62,793 nucleotides of DNA, taken from positions 1-62,793 of the forward strand of contig NZ_VISR01000042.1 of assembly GCF_007827595.1 (NCBI RefSeq), in the 5' to 3' direction. Made by a program: the position numbers and the translations under genes. This DNA comes from Streptomyces sp. BK340. GTDB taxonomy: Bacteria > Actinomycetota > Actinomycetes > Streptomycetales > Streptomycetaceae. Positions 9,001 to 15,979 of the stretch are shown one piece after another; positions within the stretch are counted from its first letter, which is position 1, and each line of letters starts with the position of its first letter. Under the pieces are notes generated by a model. It had not been told where the DNA came from. It saw nothing but the letters and a program-made list of their open reading frames with translations, and did no database searches.

Positions 9001-11832
9001 ACCATCAGGACGGACCTGAAGGACGCACTGGGCAGCGGCTGGGCCGATACCGAGAAGGCCCTGAACGAGACGCTGGAAGGCGATGCGCTCAAGCCGTTCC
9101 TCTCGGAACTCACCAGAGGCGGCGGCCAGATATCCGTCCCGGTCTCCGGCAACGGGTGGTCCGGGAAGATCGTGGTCCGCAGGGCCTGGATAGACCCCCT
9201 CGACCAGCCCGTCTACCGGGAGACCACACGGAGCACCGAGTACGAGATCGGTACCGACACCGAAACGGGCCTGGCCACCGAGCAGGAAGACTGGTCCCGG
9301 GACACGCTCACGGTCCAGGCCAAGGGCAAGACCGGCCCGGTCTCGCTGACGCTCTCGGGCGCCCCGGGCCGTACCCGCTCCCACAGCCAGACCTCCACCA
9401 TGACCGGACGCACCGTCACCCGCGGCAAGGCCGTAGGAAACGCGGCGGTCTTCCAGGGCAGGATCTACGTCGAGGTCGAATACCGGCTCAAGAAGTGGCT
9501 GGGGCTCAAGCCCTTCGCAATCGGAGGCAGGACGGTGCCGCTCACGGCCGAACTGCTGTTCCCGGAGCGAGACCTCCAGATCGCCGACGCGACCGGCGCA
9601 CCGACCGCCCAGCAGCCGCAGACCGCCTTCGAGCCGCCGCTTCGGATCGAACAGCGCCACATTCTCGGCTCCTCCGACCTCGTGGAGGACATGTGGGTGC
9701 TGCCCGGCCTCGACGGCCGCTCCCGCACCTGCGCGGACCTCGTCAACGATCTGGACGAGAGCGGCCATTCGGTCTACGGGGCATGGCGCTGGAAGAAGGT
9801 CCGGGCGAAGATCCTCAAGGAAGTCACCCTGGACCGGCTCCAGCACTCGCTCCGCTCCATGAACGCCGGCGATCCGCTCACGGTGCACACCGCCTGGGGC
9901 GCAGTCGAGATCACGGCCTCGGTCCGGAAGACGGGGACCGACGTGGACGCGGTCCACACCAGCAACGCGGACCCGGTCGAGTTCAACATCGGCACCCGCG
10001 TCACCACCGCCAGGTCCGGCACCGACGGTTCCACGACGTCCGACACCTCCACCGAGCTCACCGGGACGGCACAGGTCAGCGGCTCTGTCGACCCCACCGG
10101 CACAGGGGTCGTACCACTGCAGCTCGGGGGCGGCATCACCGGAACACTGACCCGCGCCCACGGCACCGCCAGCTCGCACACCACGGTCAGCGGTATCTAC
10201 ACCAAGACCAAGGTGCCCGGCGCCTCGTTCAGCGGGGTCGCCATGCTGCACTTCAGGTTCAAGCACAAGCCCCTGCCACTGGAGGCGGAGCGATCGGCGG
10301 TCGGCAGCGTTCCGGTCGGCTTCCGGTTCCTGTCCGAGCAGTCCGAATCCAGGCAGTCGGCCGGTCTCGGCGTCGGTGGGCCCACAGGCATCTACGACGT
10401 CATCGAGGAGGAGCCGCCGGCGCCGGCGCCCACCAGCGCGGTTCGTACACCGGCACCCCCGGACGCCGTGGCGCCCCCCGCCCGAGTGTGGCCGGCCCCC
10501 AACGGCCGGGAGTCCGGCCTCGCGGACACGGACACCGTGCGCGACCTGCCCGCCACCGGTGGCCTCCGCCAGGCGCTGGAGATCCATGGGAAGCAACTGC
10601 TCGGCACATCGCTGTGGAAGCGAAACAGCCCGATGATCCACGCCGTCGTCTCACGCGAGATCCTGATGGCCAACCTCCCAGCGATGACCCGCGGTGAAGT
10701 GCTGCTCAGTCCCACCACCAACAACCGGGCCGGCGGCCGGCGCATCCAGATCTCCGCCACGGCGGAAATCCTCCAGCTCTCCTACGTCCGTCAGGACCAC
10801 AAGGCGAAGACCAATGCCGTCAGCTTCAACACGGCAGGCACGGCACACCGCCGACAGGACGGACACACCGTGGGCCTGACCGGCAACGTCACAGCCGACC
10901 TCGAGGGCCTGGGCATTCCCGTCAGCGCCGGGCTCCAGACGGGCGGGCAGTACCGCGGCCGCGGTACCGACCTGCAGGACAGCGGCGGCCGGGTAGTGAA
11001 CAGCGGACTGTTCCCCAACCCGAGCGCGATCTTCGACGGCTTCGTGCGGATCGACCTCACCCTGCGGTACGGCGACGAGACCGAGCGGATCTCCGGCGTC
11101 ATCCCGGTAGAACTGGGGCTGCCGCTGGCCGAAACCACCACGCTCACCCACGACTACGACGGCCCGGCCATCTTCGACGCCGCACACCCCAAGGGCGTCG
11201 GAGACTCGCTGCTGCCGCCCACGGAACTGGTGGAGGAGCCATCGCCCCAGGACGTCCTCGATCAGCCGAAGCTCGCGCCGATCCCCGAGCTGCCGGACGA
11301 GGAGGACGACGAGTCTGCTGCACCACAGTCCGAGGCGAACGACGAATTCGGTGCGCCGGCGTCCGAGTCCGGCGAATCCCTTGCCCTGGCAGTGGACGAG
11401 GAGACGACCCAGGTACCCCCCAGCATCGAACCCGACCCCGACGGCCAGGTGCACGAGGGCCCCAGGCTCACGCTCGACCTGCCGGACGAGCCACTCTCCG
11501 AGAGCCTCGCCCTCCTCCACCCCGAGTGGCAGAGAGCGCTGATGTCGGAAACCGCGCTGACCGCCCTCGACACCCCCCTGGACGAGATCGCGGCCCTCCT
11601 GGCGCACCACAAGATGAACGCCGCAGTGCGCGCCGACCTGCGGCAGACCGCCTCGGGCATCATGCATACTCACAACTACTACCCACCCGTGATCGACGGT
11701 CCCCCCGACCCGCAGCAGAGAGAAGCGCTGGCAAGGGTCGAATACGCGCTGCACCTGGACCGCGGCAGCATCGATCCGGAGCGGGCGGCGATCGAGCTGG
11801 CCAACCACCTGCGCAGGGCCCGCGGCGCGTAG
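1..11832 (+). CDS. Giant 'lonely Cys' multidomain protein with an ADP-ribosyltransferase domain (5' end outside window)
   Basis: The reading frame is open from base 1, so the ATG at 103 is probably internal and the true start lies upstream. At least 3,943 residues are encoded. In order I see a Pro/Gln-rich low-complexity stretch (about 200-480) and an ADP-ribosyltransferase-like domain at about 1228-1640. That domain has the three R-S-E class signatures: LFRW with Arg at 1246, VFVSTT with Ser at 1378, and ELEQEVAFPGGI with the Glu pair at 1501 and 1507, closely resembling the cholera toxin A pattern. Two copies follow of a helical (KxHPxW) plus single-Cys module (Cys codons at 3217 and 5569). 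Six beta-rich repeats fill about 6655-11130, then an acidic linker and a short helical tail. Size and the isolated Cys match proteins labelled 'lonely Cys domain-containing' in Streptomyces. I recognise no N-terminal export signal because that end is missing. Function is inferred to be toxin-like or surface-acting. Confidence 0.85.
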   Translation, partial: ELAGFLRSQGKRNPVVGPRGKLSQVTAPDTGVIEMRVEVSSDEGSPDVEWRVFGSDGSGEQASHTPPPPQLRPQDTTPQLRPQETTLQEATPQPRPHLRPLDTTPQATEDGGSPAVVVEPGSPVTPPSALKRWGTPGDPADTQQPQPTQQPQPTQHPQLTQDPMAHGQFNESEDTASVIFTVDSSEFDGAPTELTVTFDKESSELDAAAEKEVAAFARAVAPELKNALSRKLPLPRFDVVGRGNSLLNAKRTGDRRATSLLKALQTHLSRELADTHPDFDVAGLLNRRLSTGRLVPEPNVLPNEPLKRRRRSSTITVSRPNFEAVSPVNAESPIEAPPSLDPQTQEFLDSRNVVMDEAAYLPTGTIPLPGDPQSGLDPSADFALTPVHPVDIARLRADSKGKRPLRFRQDRSLLFRWERERPQFESIEDVFANGLQAKNPGAYTSLEEYKNDNTPSVFVSTTRSATQQNEGWGTAHRYLIDAPGGIDVHATLPHSPMAELEQEVAFPGGIKRAFIVGAEIVQGTLLDQSTGAYTTTVEFVPNPYYDPVHRLENASQPMGPDRDEAPDTRTDAGDTVQRETNAEEGTGARETTTQQETVRPAREGIQSGFESGIQSTEHVEHSRSDDSGQVPPDAISEHGMDLDVDGGEDTALTPSVLQWADKARAQLAQSLDDLLNGADARDRWLDSMVKAEQVGDAVQKLTDLGAKHHPLWEGMPLKRWQELTTDLVRDLLTTPEHPAEEARVADATKSLYHFGGKYHQSFWSTIEPDKMWRFTETVLRRTLNENGHVLKAEQLAEARQVLLAIGAKHHPGWADIPEERQQALTTLLIQEAWNKGTDAAGLLAEHLMREDVLRSLPQSELDGALQQAVGLMAKFHPSWFPLFDPGTHGSEPSGGHELSDSSGAERYRDLVEVAFLVARHERSQAAEQATRMELRRVGSAGAGKFTKHVLSTGSHSARVIYLKSPTVYLTEEPRWRQHDASSDGEYFLYHEGTTYDSEPLPWAGEFTVYVQLHASVFGFKPDLSQPELGDENGRARMGGEHLAELVASDPDFAAALGTARSSGLDLHVVAVACYPANDVGLPKLPALDFAQHLAHLSGPGIVTHASPFVVVLNGLGEIQVEAPQETPGADHWKTFTALPHAPSDLKAQWPLQDGVSLWPADKKPWRQSLVPSQALRSLIPPGRGASVVGGERDGSGVISLEPAGQGRWQEKKLTMAELAAKPEVEALPKDVPVVLLVNGAGIAPQSSAKDGEAVTTTVDWGAAPAQLFADARGGPVIAPMGWLELGQDPDSPDDFGVLLVERLDGSGPAWKLFLPGRPGPSGGSEQPSGPPSNVRDVRDERDHLDGQPMPGQSGDRTSVGPDRSVGESRPQNHPSPDGRERLANAEDNGVGVGTFGADLHQPQPMSWVSSAPEEGPGQFPGHEPQVSVVDWYAAAAKNLMDASRRELERDPDGHANWLNKLLTDAEAKADGQITQNQIDEAVDALLNQGAKSHPLWAHLDPTRWQQLSGPWVRGTLEARGWPLSDDQVSQAAQVLFESGIQSQSAWAGTTLEAVRLLGKDLLRDTLITNARALTQNQKQEVFKELYGLGSQHHPYWAVLDPALKQAMAARLLHEAWHKGTDAAGVLAEHYVREDVLRFLGDSVLDQTLKQALQVMERHHPSWFTRQLPPQHMVSPETEAFLKQAEWEAHRRLVEVAHLLITKGPGKAQEKAHALEHTSLGSAGPEKFLIEPGPTKSPNAAVVRMMNAAETAQNTDWWALHYAGPGPDAHFHLWRDGAIYDTRPLPWADEPTVYVLLHGAPDVFGPALAEEGLGDADGLSRMSAEHLATLLTTDDTVVKALNLARASQKSLHLVFGSCYIAVDMGQKILTARNIAQALGHLPIVTHTTPLIFKIADNGYIGLEVPPDTPDSDMWQTFTAEPLVPAALYWTWPLVGGVTLRLSSENPWRHPLSPSESLSRLIPQGASFVEAARHGSGVKAFVPDGNGGWREQVLTMAELASRPEVVALPKDQPLVLLVDGAGIPPRSSTKDGGVVNTVVDGSQTPAQLLASALQHPVIAPVGWLETDTQGVLVVRQLEDDVPSGEWRLFHPGGAGSEPLLTSTGPEYTYTPGFADNGQTSQSVMFSDPVLPQLSVQHVSDEFSQSSQPSLQDGSRLQGKSALGASAHTQSLSLQAAAQTHDTEADHPLQPTVPTPAQVLAVEPQQQQGPRPPARITDEHRLSASDKILQLTTQGRAVEQLVEQALKGHFRPHEWSELAPQVMPSLTAATLASRLSGMTRGEPWVVPVRFGGWTGAITIDGLVGLFAHDRNADSFEFENGTETQKGVGGTEDARLRLTGSLTGKMALDSGVGLTSTLGKAKDWQAGSERTSAGRYLSKSKTVEEAALFDGWAVFGVSVDLANRISVHHIQMPRTEVVSGVKIAIPRAETLNPGDDFLALTHHASVPERIKQQRRLGSTDIVKDVYPLLPDGGEPGARDPRAFDRLPDGLDHVGRRVFGNGWQAVKQQLGGRLTLVSLHQELKPMMSGQPLIVTTDGGSVEITASLVSLHHQRSTKATEFNAGYEIRGATAVQRRGSSETTVAIPGLNVSALPPSQGSFTPTGVFNTSETGVVSSGYRTGVTTKSKVPGEVFDGVAALHVKFRSGARHGTGELRVGVQTLIESAETEPLEAAEPWTAPQAATSPQDSGTTTPEEPGPTRHTADGQLLPPERVWGGQPGTGLKETDVIRDLYGYEGVLRALDQAGSRFFGPLWGTYRNAVRGAYSLERFLAHLGGMSRGRVLHGPEPTGMLTAFPGLRITATAKVTSMTFRRMAGTELAPVSRRLSGQQERRGETWEAQLGGSAGGPAKILSTALSLQFSGNRKYHSLIGTRANGAGAVLTNSKIPVRVGVFDASFEVSFRFEAALRTPVQRTAHLNGEVTIPAGESLTVSTGGLTPITVTPGTYQGVIDQLTEHGAVGEPTGYLSTKPTPDGRVLLPPAHVQAGRLGASDVVLSLYPDGNALVDTIRTDLKDALGSGWADTEKALNETLEGDALKPFLSELTRGGGQISVPVSGNGWSGKIVVRRAWIDPLDQPVYRETTRSTEYEIGTDTETGLATEQEDWSRDTLTVQAKGKTGPVSLTLSGAPGRTRSHSQTSTMTGRTVTRGKAVGNAAVFQGRIYVEVEYRLKKWLGLKPFAIGGRTVPLTAELLFPERDLQIADATGAPTAQQPQTAFEPPLRIEQRHILGSSDLVEDMWVLPGLDGRSRTCADLVNDLDESGHSVYGAWRWKKVRAKILKEVTLDRLQHSLRSMNAGDPLTVHTAWGAVEITASVRKTGTDVDAVHTSNADPVEFNIGTRVTTARSGTDGSTTSDTSTELTGTAQVSGSVDPTGTGVVPLQLGGGITGTLTRAHGTASSHTTVSGIYTKTKVPGASFSGVAMLHFRFKHKPLPLEAERSAVGSVPVGFRFLSEQSESRQSAGLGVGGPTGIYDVIEEEPPAPAPTSAVRTPAPPDAVAPPARVWPAPNGRESGLADTDTVRDLPATGGLRQALEIHGKQLLGTSLWKRNSPMIHAVVSREILMANLPAMTRGEVLLSPTTNNRAGGRRIQISATAEILQLSYVRQDHKAKTNAVSFNTAGTAHRRQDGHTVGLTGNVTADLEGLGIPVSAGLQTGGQYRGRGTDLQDSGGRVVNSGLFPNPSAIFDGFVRIDLTLRYGDETERISGVIPVELGLPLAETTTLTHDYDGPAIFDAAHPKGVGDSLLPPTELVEEPSPQDVLDQPKLAPIPELPDEEDDESAAPQSEANDEFGAPASESGESLALAVDEETTQVPPSIEPDPDGQVHEGPRLTLDLPDEPLSESLALLHPEWQRALMSETALTALDTPLDEIAALLAHHKMNAAVRADLRQTASGIMHTHNYYPPVIDGPPDPQQREALARVEYALHLDRGSIDPERAAIELANHLRRARGA
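1960..6290 (+). repeat. Two tandem copies of a helical plus 'lonely Cys' module inside the giant protein
   Basis: Copy 1 spans about 1960-3950 and copy 2 about 4270-6290. Each begins with helical units ending in a KxHPxW-like signature (KHHPLW, KYHQSF, KHHPGW, KFHPSW in copy 1; KSHPLW, QHHPYW, RHHPSW in copy 2). Each continues with a beta/alpha domain containing PLPWA, a single Cys (VACYPANDVG and GSCYIAVDMG), a GVxL core and a VVLLVNGAGI / LVLLVDGAGI segment. The copies are clearly paralogous at protein level but diverged at DNA level, so this is an old duplication. Confidence 0.8.
6655..11130 (+). repeat. Six beta-rich repeats in the C-terminal half of the giant protein
   Basis: Units start near 6655, 7354, 8149, 8944, 9664 and 10519. 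Each starts with an LxxSD/TD-V-D-L-type motif (LSASDKI, LGSTDIV, LKETDVI, LGASDVV, LGSSDLV, LADTDTV). A helical stretch follows, then a turn such as MTRGEPW, MMSGQPL, MSRGRVL, LTRGGGQ, MNAGDPL or MTRGEVL, and a long Thr/Ser/Gly-rich beta region often ending in a VPGxxFDGVAxLHxxF-type strand. Spacing is roughly 700-860 bases. The pattern suggests a long beta stalk or shell, an inference from composition. Confidence 0.75.
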
Positions 11833-11844
11833 GGGCGGACAGGG

Positions 11845-12956
11845 ATGTTCCCGCCCGGCGGAGGGGGCCGCCAGGACGATCGGCCGGAAGAGCCGGGCGA
11901 GAGTTCGCAGTCGTCGGGTCAGGGCACGACGTTGCTGCCGCAGCCGACGGCGCTGCCCGCCGGGGAACGGCTGACAGTGCCTGCGGGCACCGACGAGCAG
12001 GCGGCGATCGCCGAAGCCGCCGAGCTGGTGGGGAAGTTCAGCGATGAGTACGGCGTACAGGTGGCGTCGGGGCTGGCGGCTTCGGCAGTGGTAGAGACCA
12101 ACCCGGGAGCGGATGCGAAAACGCTGGAGCGGGTCGCCGTGCGCAAGTGGTCCATAGGTGAGTTGCGCGGCCTCTACAAGGCACTGGCGCACTACGCGCC
12201 GATTCTCGGCCGGCGGCGCGCCGAGTCAAGCCGTGCCGGCCACGACCAGGAAGTGACGATGGTGGGGGCGGTCACGTTCGGCCTGGAACGCAAGAAGCGG
12301 GATCTGACGATGGCCGGGGAGTACATCGGCTCTCACAAGGTCTTCAACGTCTGCGCGCCGGTGCTCTTGGCGAAGGGATTCGGCGGTGGTGAGCGGGAGA
12401 TCGAGGGAACCGCCACCCACGAACTGGCGCACGGTTTGCTCAAGTACGCCCTGCCGACTTTCACTGAGCGGTTCGGCACCTGGACCGCGGACGGGAAGCC
12501 GAAGCTCGCCGACGGTGTCGAGCCCCCGCGCGGCGACGCCAAGTCACCCAAGGCCGACTTCGAGGCGTCGGTCAAGTCGTTCCTGCTGCGCCCGGAGGCA
12601 TTCGCGGTCGAGGGGCACCGAGGCACGCCGCTGCCGTGGAGTCGTTGAAGCAGCGGCACCCGGCGGTGTTCGTGAAGAAGGAAGGAGAGATCTCGGGCAG
12701 GGCGGCAACCCGCATCGCCAAGGAACTGGCCGCCGAGCTTCCAGAGTTCACGGCCCAGGCCGGTACCTGGGACCAGGACGGATTCCTGAACTTCGACGGC
12801 GAGCGGCCGATCACCTTGTACGGCGCCACCAACCCCAACGAGGACCTTTCGGAGGCGGCCAAGTTCTACTTCGTGGCTCTGGAGGAACTACGCGCGAAGG
12901 CTCCGCAGCGTGCAGCCTTCTTCGATGCCCTGGTGGAGGCATGGAAGGCTCCGTGA
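11845..12956 (+). pseudogene. HExxH zinc metallopeptidase, split by an apparent -1 frameshift
   Basis: The first frame (11845-12648) has the zinc motif THELAHGLL with the first His at 12418. The second frame (visible from about 12603 to 12956) continues with VESLKQRHPAVF and carries LSEAAKFYF, where the Glu at 12852 could be the third zinc ligand of a gluzincin. Adding one G to the G4 run at 12612-12615 would join the frames as VEG-APRHAAAVESL, so the intact product would be about 370 residues. The gene starts 12 bases after the giant gene and is probably cotranscribed, suggesting a processing or partner protease. The break may be a real mutation, a sequencing error in a homopolymer, or programmed; the sequence alone cannot tell. 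Confidence 0.7.
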
Positions 12957-13218
12957 CCCCGGAGGCCCTGGCGGTGCCCAAGACGCCGCCGCCAGGGCCT
13001 GGGACGGATCAGGGGGATGAAGGACAGCCGCCAGGAGACGCGGCCCGGACAGTGTCCACTCGGCGAGTATGTGGGGGTCGATGCAGCGGCGTGACTCGGC
13101 CCACTATTCGTTTCTCTTCGGGAGGGCCATTACGGATTTCGTCCCTCGTTGAGCTGCACCGTCTGGAAGCGGTCGCTCACAGACTGACGCACAACAATCC
13201 CTCGGGCGAATGCCGAAA

Positions 13219-13246
13219 TGCCGCCCGATCGTCAGATCGGGCGGCA
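13219..13246. terminator. Perfect 12-bp hairpin between convergent genes
   Basis: TGCCGCCCGATC (13219-13230), loop GTCA, and its exact complement GATCGGGCGGCA (13235-13246). It lies between the plus-strand metallopeptidase gene and the minus-strand secreted protein gene, so it can serve as a bidirectional terminator. No strong U tract follows, as is common in Streptomyces. The rest of 12957-13312 holds nothing I can support. Confidence 0.6.
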
Positions 13247-13312
13247 CCTGCAACGCGTTTAGCATTTACGCGCGTCGCCGACTCAGGAGGGAGAGGAAGC
13301 CCTCACGACGGC

Positions 13313-13876
13313 TCAGGGGTAGACAATGTGGTAAAGGTTCTCGGCGTACTGTCCCCAAACGGCATCGGCCGTACCGGAGCTCACAGTCGCCTTTGCTGCG
13401 TACGTCGGCGGGCCCCAGGCGCGGACACCGAGCCGGAGCTGGTTGTCGAGAATATAGAACGCGAACTTGATGTAGCGGTCGGCACCTTCCGGGTGTCCGG
13501 GAAGTGACTTGAGGATGAAGTAGTTGTCCCCGATGGTGTCCACCTTGACCGGGGCGTTGCCCGGCTGCAGGGTGCAGCTGTTACCGACCACCAACACGCT
13601 GCCGCAGCCGCTGAAGGGGAAGTACGTGCTGAAGTGCGTGATCGCGGTCTTGAACACCGCCTGCTTGACCTGGTCGCCCGATGCCGTGTTGGCCAGCGGG
13701 AAGATTCCGAACTCGCACTTGTACTCGTAGTTCGACGAGGTGTCGGTCACCGTCCAGCACGTGTTCGGCGCGGTAGCAGCGGCGGCTGGCGTGGCGGTTG
13801 CGGCCAGGGAGCCTGTGAGACCGAGCAGCACCGCTGCAACGGACAGCGCAAGGCGTTTCATTTCATTCCGTTTCAT
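13313..13876 (-). CDS. Small secreted protein of unknown function
   Basis: This 187-residue protein has a classic Sec signal peptide: a basic start (MKRNEMKR), a hydrophobic core (LALSVAAVLLGL) and an AxA-type cleavage region near ATPAAAATA. The ATG at 13861 (MKRLAL) is an equally good start and gives a tighter signal peptide. The mature part has five Cys (CW, KCEF, SGCGS, NSCTL) that may form disulfides outside the cell, and aromatic-rich beta segments. I do not recognise the family. It is a monocistronic gene ending at the hairpin at 13219-13246. Confidence 0.7.
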   Translation of the reverse strand: MKRNEMKRLALSVAAVLLGLTGSLAATATPAAAATAPNTCWTVTDTSSNYEYKCEFGIFPLANTASGDQVKQAVFKTAITHFSTYFPFSGCGSVLVVGNSCTLQPGNAPVKVDTIGDNYFILKSLPGHPEGADRYIKFAFYILDNQLRLGVRAWGPPTYAAKATVSSGTADAVWGQYAENLYHIVYP

Positions 13877-14162
13877 TACTCATTGCAGTCCGTTGACTAC
13901 CGGACGAATGAACTGGGACGTCTGAAACATATGGCCGAGAGGTCGTTGTGGAAAGTCATGCGAATACATGACAGCGCAGCTTCCCTGATGCGTGCGGGGG
14001 TGTTGCGCACCGGCAGCCGGTCGGAGACTCGATGGTGTCCCGCCGAGGGCACAGAAGCGATCACCGCAGAGTCCTTAACCATGGAGTAGAGGTCACCCAA
14101 CTCTGCGAATTACAAAGCTCGTTGAGAGAAATTACACGATGGCCTTGTGCCGGGCACCGTGG

Positions 14163-15249
14163 TTACTGAGCTTGAACTGGGGTTGTCGCGGACGGGAGGG
14201 ATAGCCCGGTTCCGGCGAGGCACCCGTCGATCAGGCCAGGGAGGTACTGGATCGTTCTCAGACCGCGGCGGATGGTCTGGATCAGGTGCTCGGGCGTGGT
14301 GAAGGCGGTGTTGGACAGCCAGCCGCGCCGCAGCAGGGACCAGATGCCCTCCACTGGCTTGAGGTCCAGCGCGTAGGAGGGCAGCTGGTAGACGGTCAGC
14401 CAGTTCCGTTCGGCGATGAACTGCCGCATCCCGGCGGCGAGGTGGACGTTGAGGTTGTCCCAGATCAGCGCGATGGGCCGCCAAGTTGCTGGTGTGCGGT
14501 GATGAGCAGGTCACGGTAGTCGGTCCAGACGAAGCTCTTGCGTCCGTCGCGTCGGGCGTCGTCGCGGCGGGGCCGGTAGATGAGCCGGGAGCGTTCGCCC
14601 GGCTTGTAGCAGGTCAGGGCCGCGATCGAGATGCGGCGGCGGAATCGGCCGCGGACCCGGATGACGGGTGTGTGGCCCCGGCGGGCCCAGGTGCGGGCGG
14701 CAGGCGGCGTCATCGAGAAGCCGGACTCATCCTCAAAGATGATCCAGGCGTCGAGCGCCGCCGCGAGGCTTCCACCTGCGGCCAGGTCTCCTTCACCCAT
14801 CCGGTCACCCGGTCCTCGTCGCGTTCGACGGCCCGTCTGGCCGGCACCTGGCAGGAGAAGCCGTGTCGGATCAGCAGCTTGCGCACTCCTTGCAGGGTGT
14901 AGCTCTTGTGGAAGCGGCGGCCGATCACGGTCTTGATCCGCGACAGCGTCCAGCGCTGGTCCGGCCAGCCGTGCGCCACCGGTCCTCTGGCCAGCTCGGC
15001 TACAAGTACGGCGAACTGGGCCTCGCTCAGCCGTGACGGCGAGGCCGGCCCCGTCGACCGCAGGGCCCGCGGTCCGCCCTTGTCCCAAGCCCGCCGCCAC
15101 CGCTGCACCGAGCGCACGCTGACCCGTAACTCCTTCGCGATCACCGAACTCGGCTTGCTGAGGGCGAACCGCTCGGCGGCTGTCATCCGGATACCCTCGC
15201 GGAACTGCCTGCGCTCGTCCGTCAGGCCTCCGCCCTGCGCATACCTCAT
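14163..15249 (-). pseudogene. IS630-family DDE transposase with two frameshifts
   Basis: Three frames make one transposase. The N-terminal part (15249 to about 14765) has the helix-turn-helix region (VIAKELRVSVRSVQRWRRAW). The middle part has the first catalytic Asp (WIIFEDESGF). The C-terminal part (from about 14480) has the second Asp (ALIWDNLNVH) and the Glu (LKPVEGIWSLLRRGW). Restoring one base near 14765 (EASAAALDAW) and one near 14475 (GGPIALIWDN) gives a continuous protein of about 360 residues. The stop codon TAA is completed by the flanking TA, so it ends at 14163, just outside the element. Confidence 0.8.
14166..14191. repeat. IS630 terminal inverted repeat, left
   Basis: Begins CTGAGCTTGAACT and matches the reverse complement of 15288-15313 at 24 of 26 positions. 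Confidence 0.88.
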
Positions 15250-15287
15250 GACAACGGCGTACCGCGAGGATCAAGCTCTGTCAGCAG

Positions 15288-15313
15288 CCACGACAACCCG
15301 AGTTCAAGCTCAG
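15288..15313. repeat. IS630 terminal inverted repeat, right
   Basis: The reverse complement begins CTGAGCTTGAACT and pairs with 14166-14191; the mismatches are at positions 14 and 24 of the repeat. TA follows at 15314-15315. Confidence 0.88.
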
Positions 15314-15625
15314 TAAACGCTGACCACGCTGGTTGGAGACCTGGGCCTGCGGGCCTTGAGGTCCGCACTGGCAGCTTCTTCCCCAGCCTGCTGGCAAGCC
15401 GCCGCCGGACGGCGATGGTGCAGATGACGTTGCCGGTGGGCACGGATACGCTGGCGACGGAGTCGAGGCTGGTCTGGGCGCCGGAGCTCGCCGGGACTGC
15501 AGAGACATCGAGACTCCACAGGCCAGATCTCTCAGAAGCCTTCCGCTTACCGGTCGACAGGCTTGGTCAGTCGAACACGGTTCTTGTTTGGGTGATCTCT
15601 CGGTGGCCGTGGCACAACTGCAGAG

Positions 15626-15672
15626 CCTCCTGGTAGCTCGGGGTTGTGACCCCAACCGAGTAGTACCAGGAG
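15626..15672. repeat. Long imperfect inverted repeat in the IS-rich gap
   Basis: The outer arms CCTCCTGGTA (15626-15635) and TACCAGGAGG (15663-15672) are perfectly complementary, with further inner pairing of CTCGG with CCGAG. The right arm contains an AGGAGG ribosome-binding-like sequence five bases before a GTG at 15678, so folding could hide a start site. The frame after that GTG (VSRSFVLVG) runs into the IS5-type remnant. The remainder of 15316-15781 shows no supported gene. Confidence 0.5.
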
Positions 15673-15781
15673 GCCCTGTGTCGCGGTCTTTCGTGCTCGT
15701 GGGCGCAGAGTCCAGCGCGCCGTCACCGGAGTGTGCTGCCCCGCGTACAGGTTTGGGAAAGCGGCGCACGGTCTGGCGCGC

Positions 15782-15942
15782 GTGCGGTGTTACGGCTCGG
15801 ACCCGACGGAGGCGGAGTGGCAGGTTGTCCGGCGGTTGCTGCCGGGTGCCTGCGTGGCTTCAGGGGTGGGGGGCCGGAGGACTTCTGCCACCGCGTGATG
15901 CCGGACTCGGTCCGCTATATGGTCAGCAACGGTGTCAGGCTA
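15782..15942 (+). pseudogene. Remnant of an IS5-family transposase N-terminus
   Basis: One frame reads YGSDPTEAEWQVVRRLLP and another continues with PAWLQG, GGRPED, CHRVMPDSVRYMVSNGV. This matches the usual N-terminal pattern of IS5-type transposases (SDPTDAEW, LLP, GGRPE, CHR, DAIRYLVDNG). At least one frameshift separates the two parts, and the rest of the transposase is missing. Confidence 0.6.
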
Positions 15943-15979
15943 AATCACCATCCCTACTTGGTCGGCTCGGAGACTGGTC

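Larger units (their letters stand above)
14166..15313 (-). mobile_element. IS630-family insertion sequence, transposase degenerate
   Basis: The element is 1,148 bases long with 26-bp terminal inverted repeats (14166-14191 and 15288-15313) that differ at two positions. It is flanked by the dinucleotide TA on both sides (14164-14165 and 15314-15315), the hallmark TA target duplication of the IS630/Tc1/mariner superfamily. It contains one minus-strand transposase gene broken by two one-base losses, so it is probably immobile unless helped in trans. Confidence 0.88.

Noticed and set aside
8010..10697. Long plus-strand frame of 895 residues inside the giant gene
   Set aside because: Arg/Pro/Gly-rich shadow of the true frame with no family features.
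15246..15443. Short minus-strand frame next to the IS630 end
   Set aside because: No recognised motif and it crosses the IS boundary, so it cannot be an original gene as it stands.
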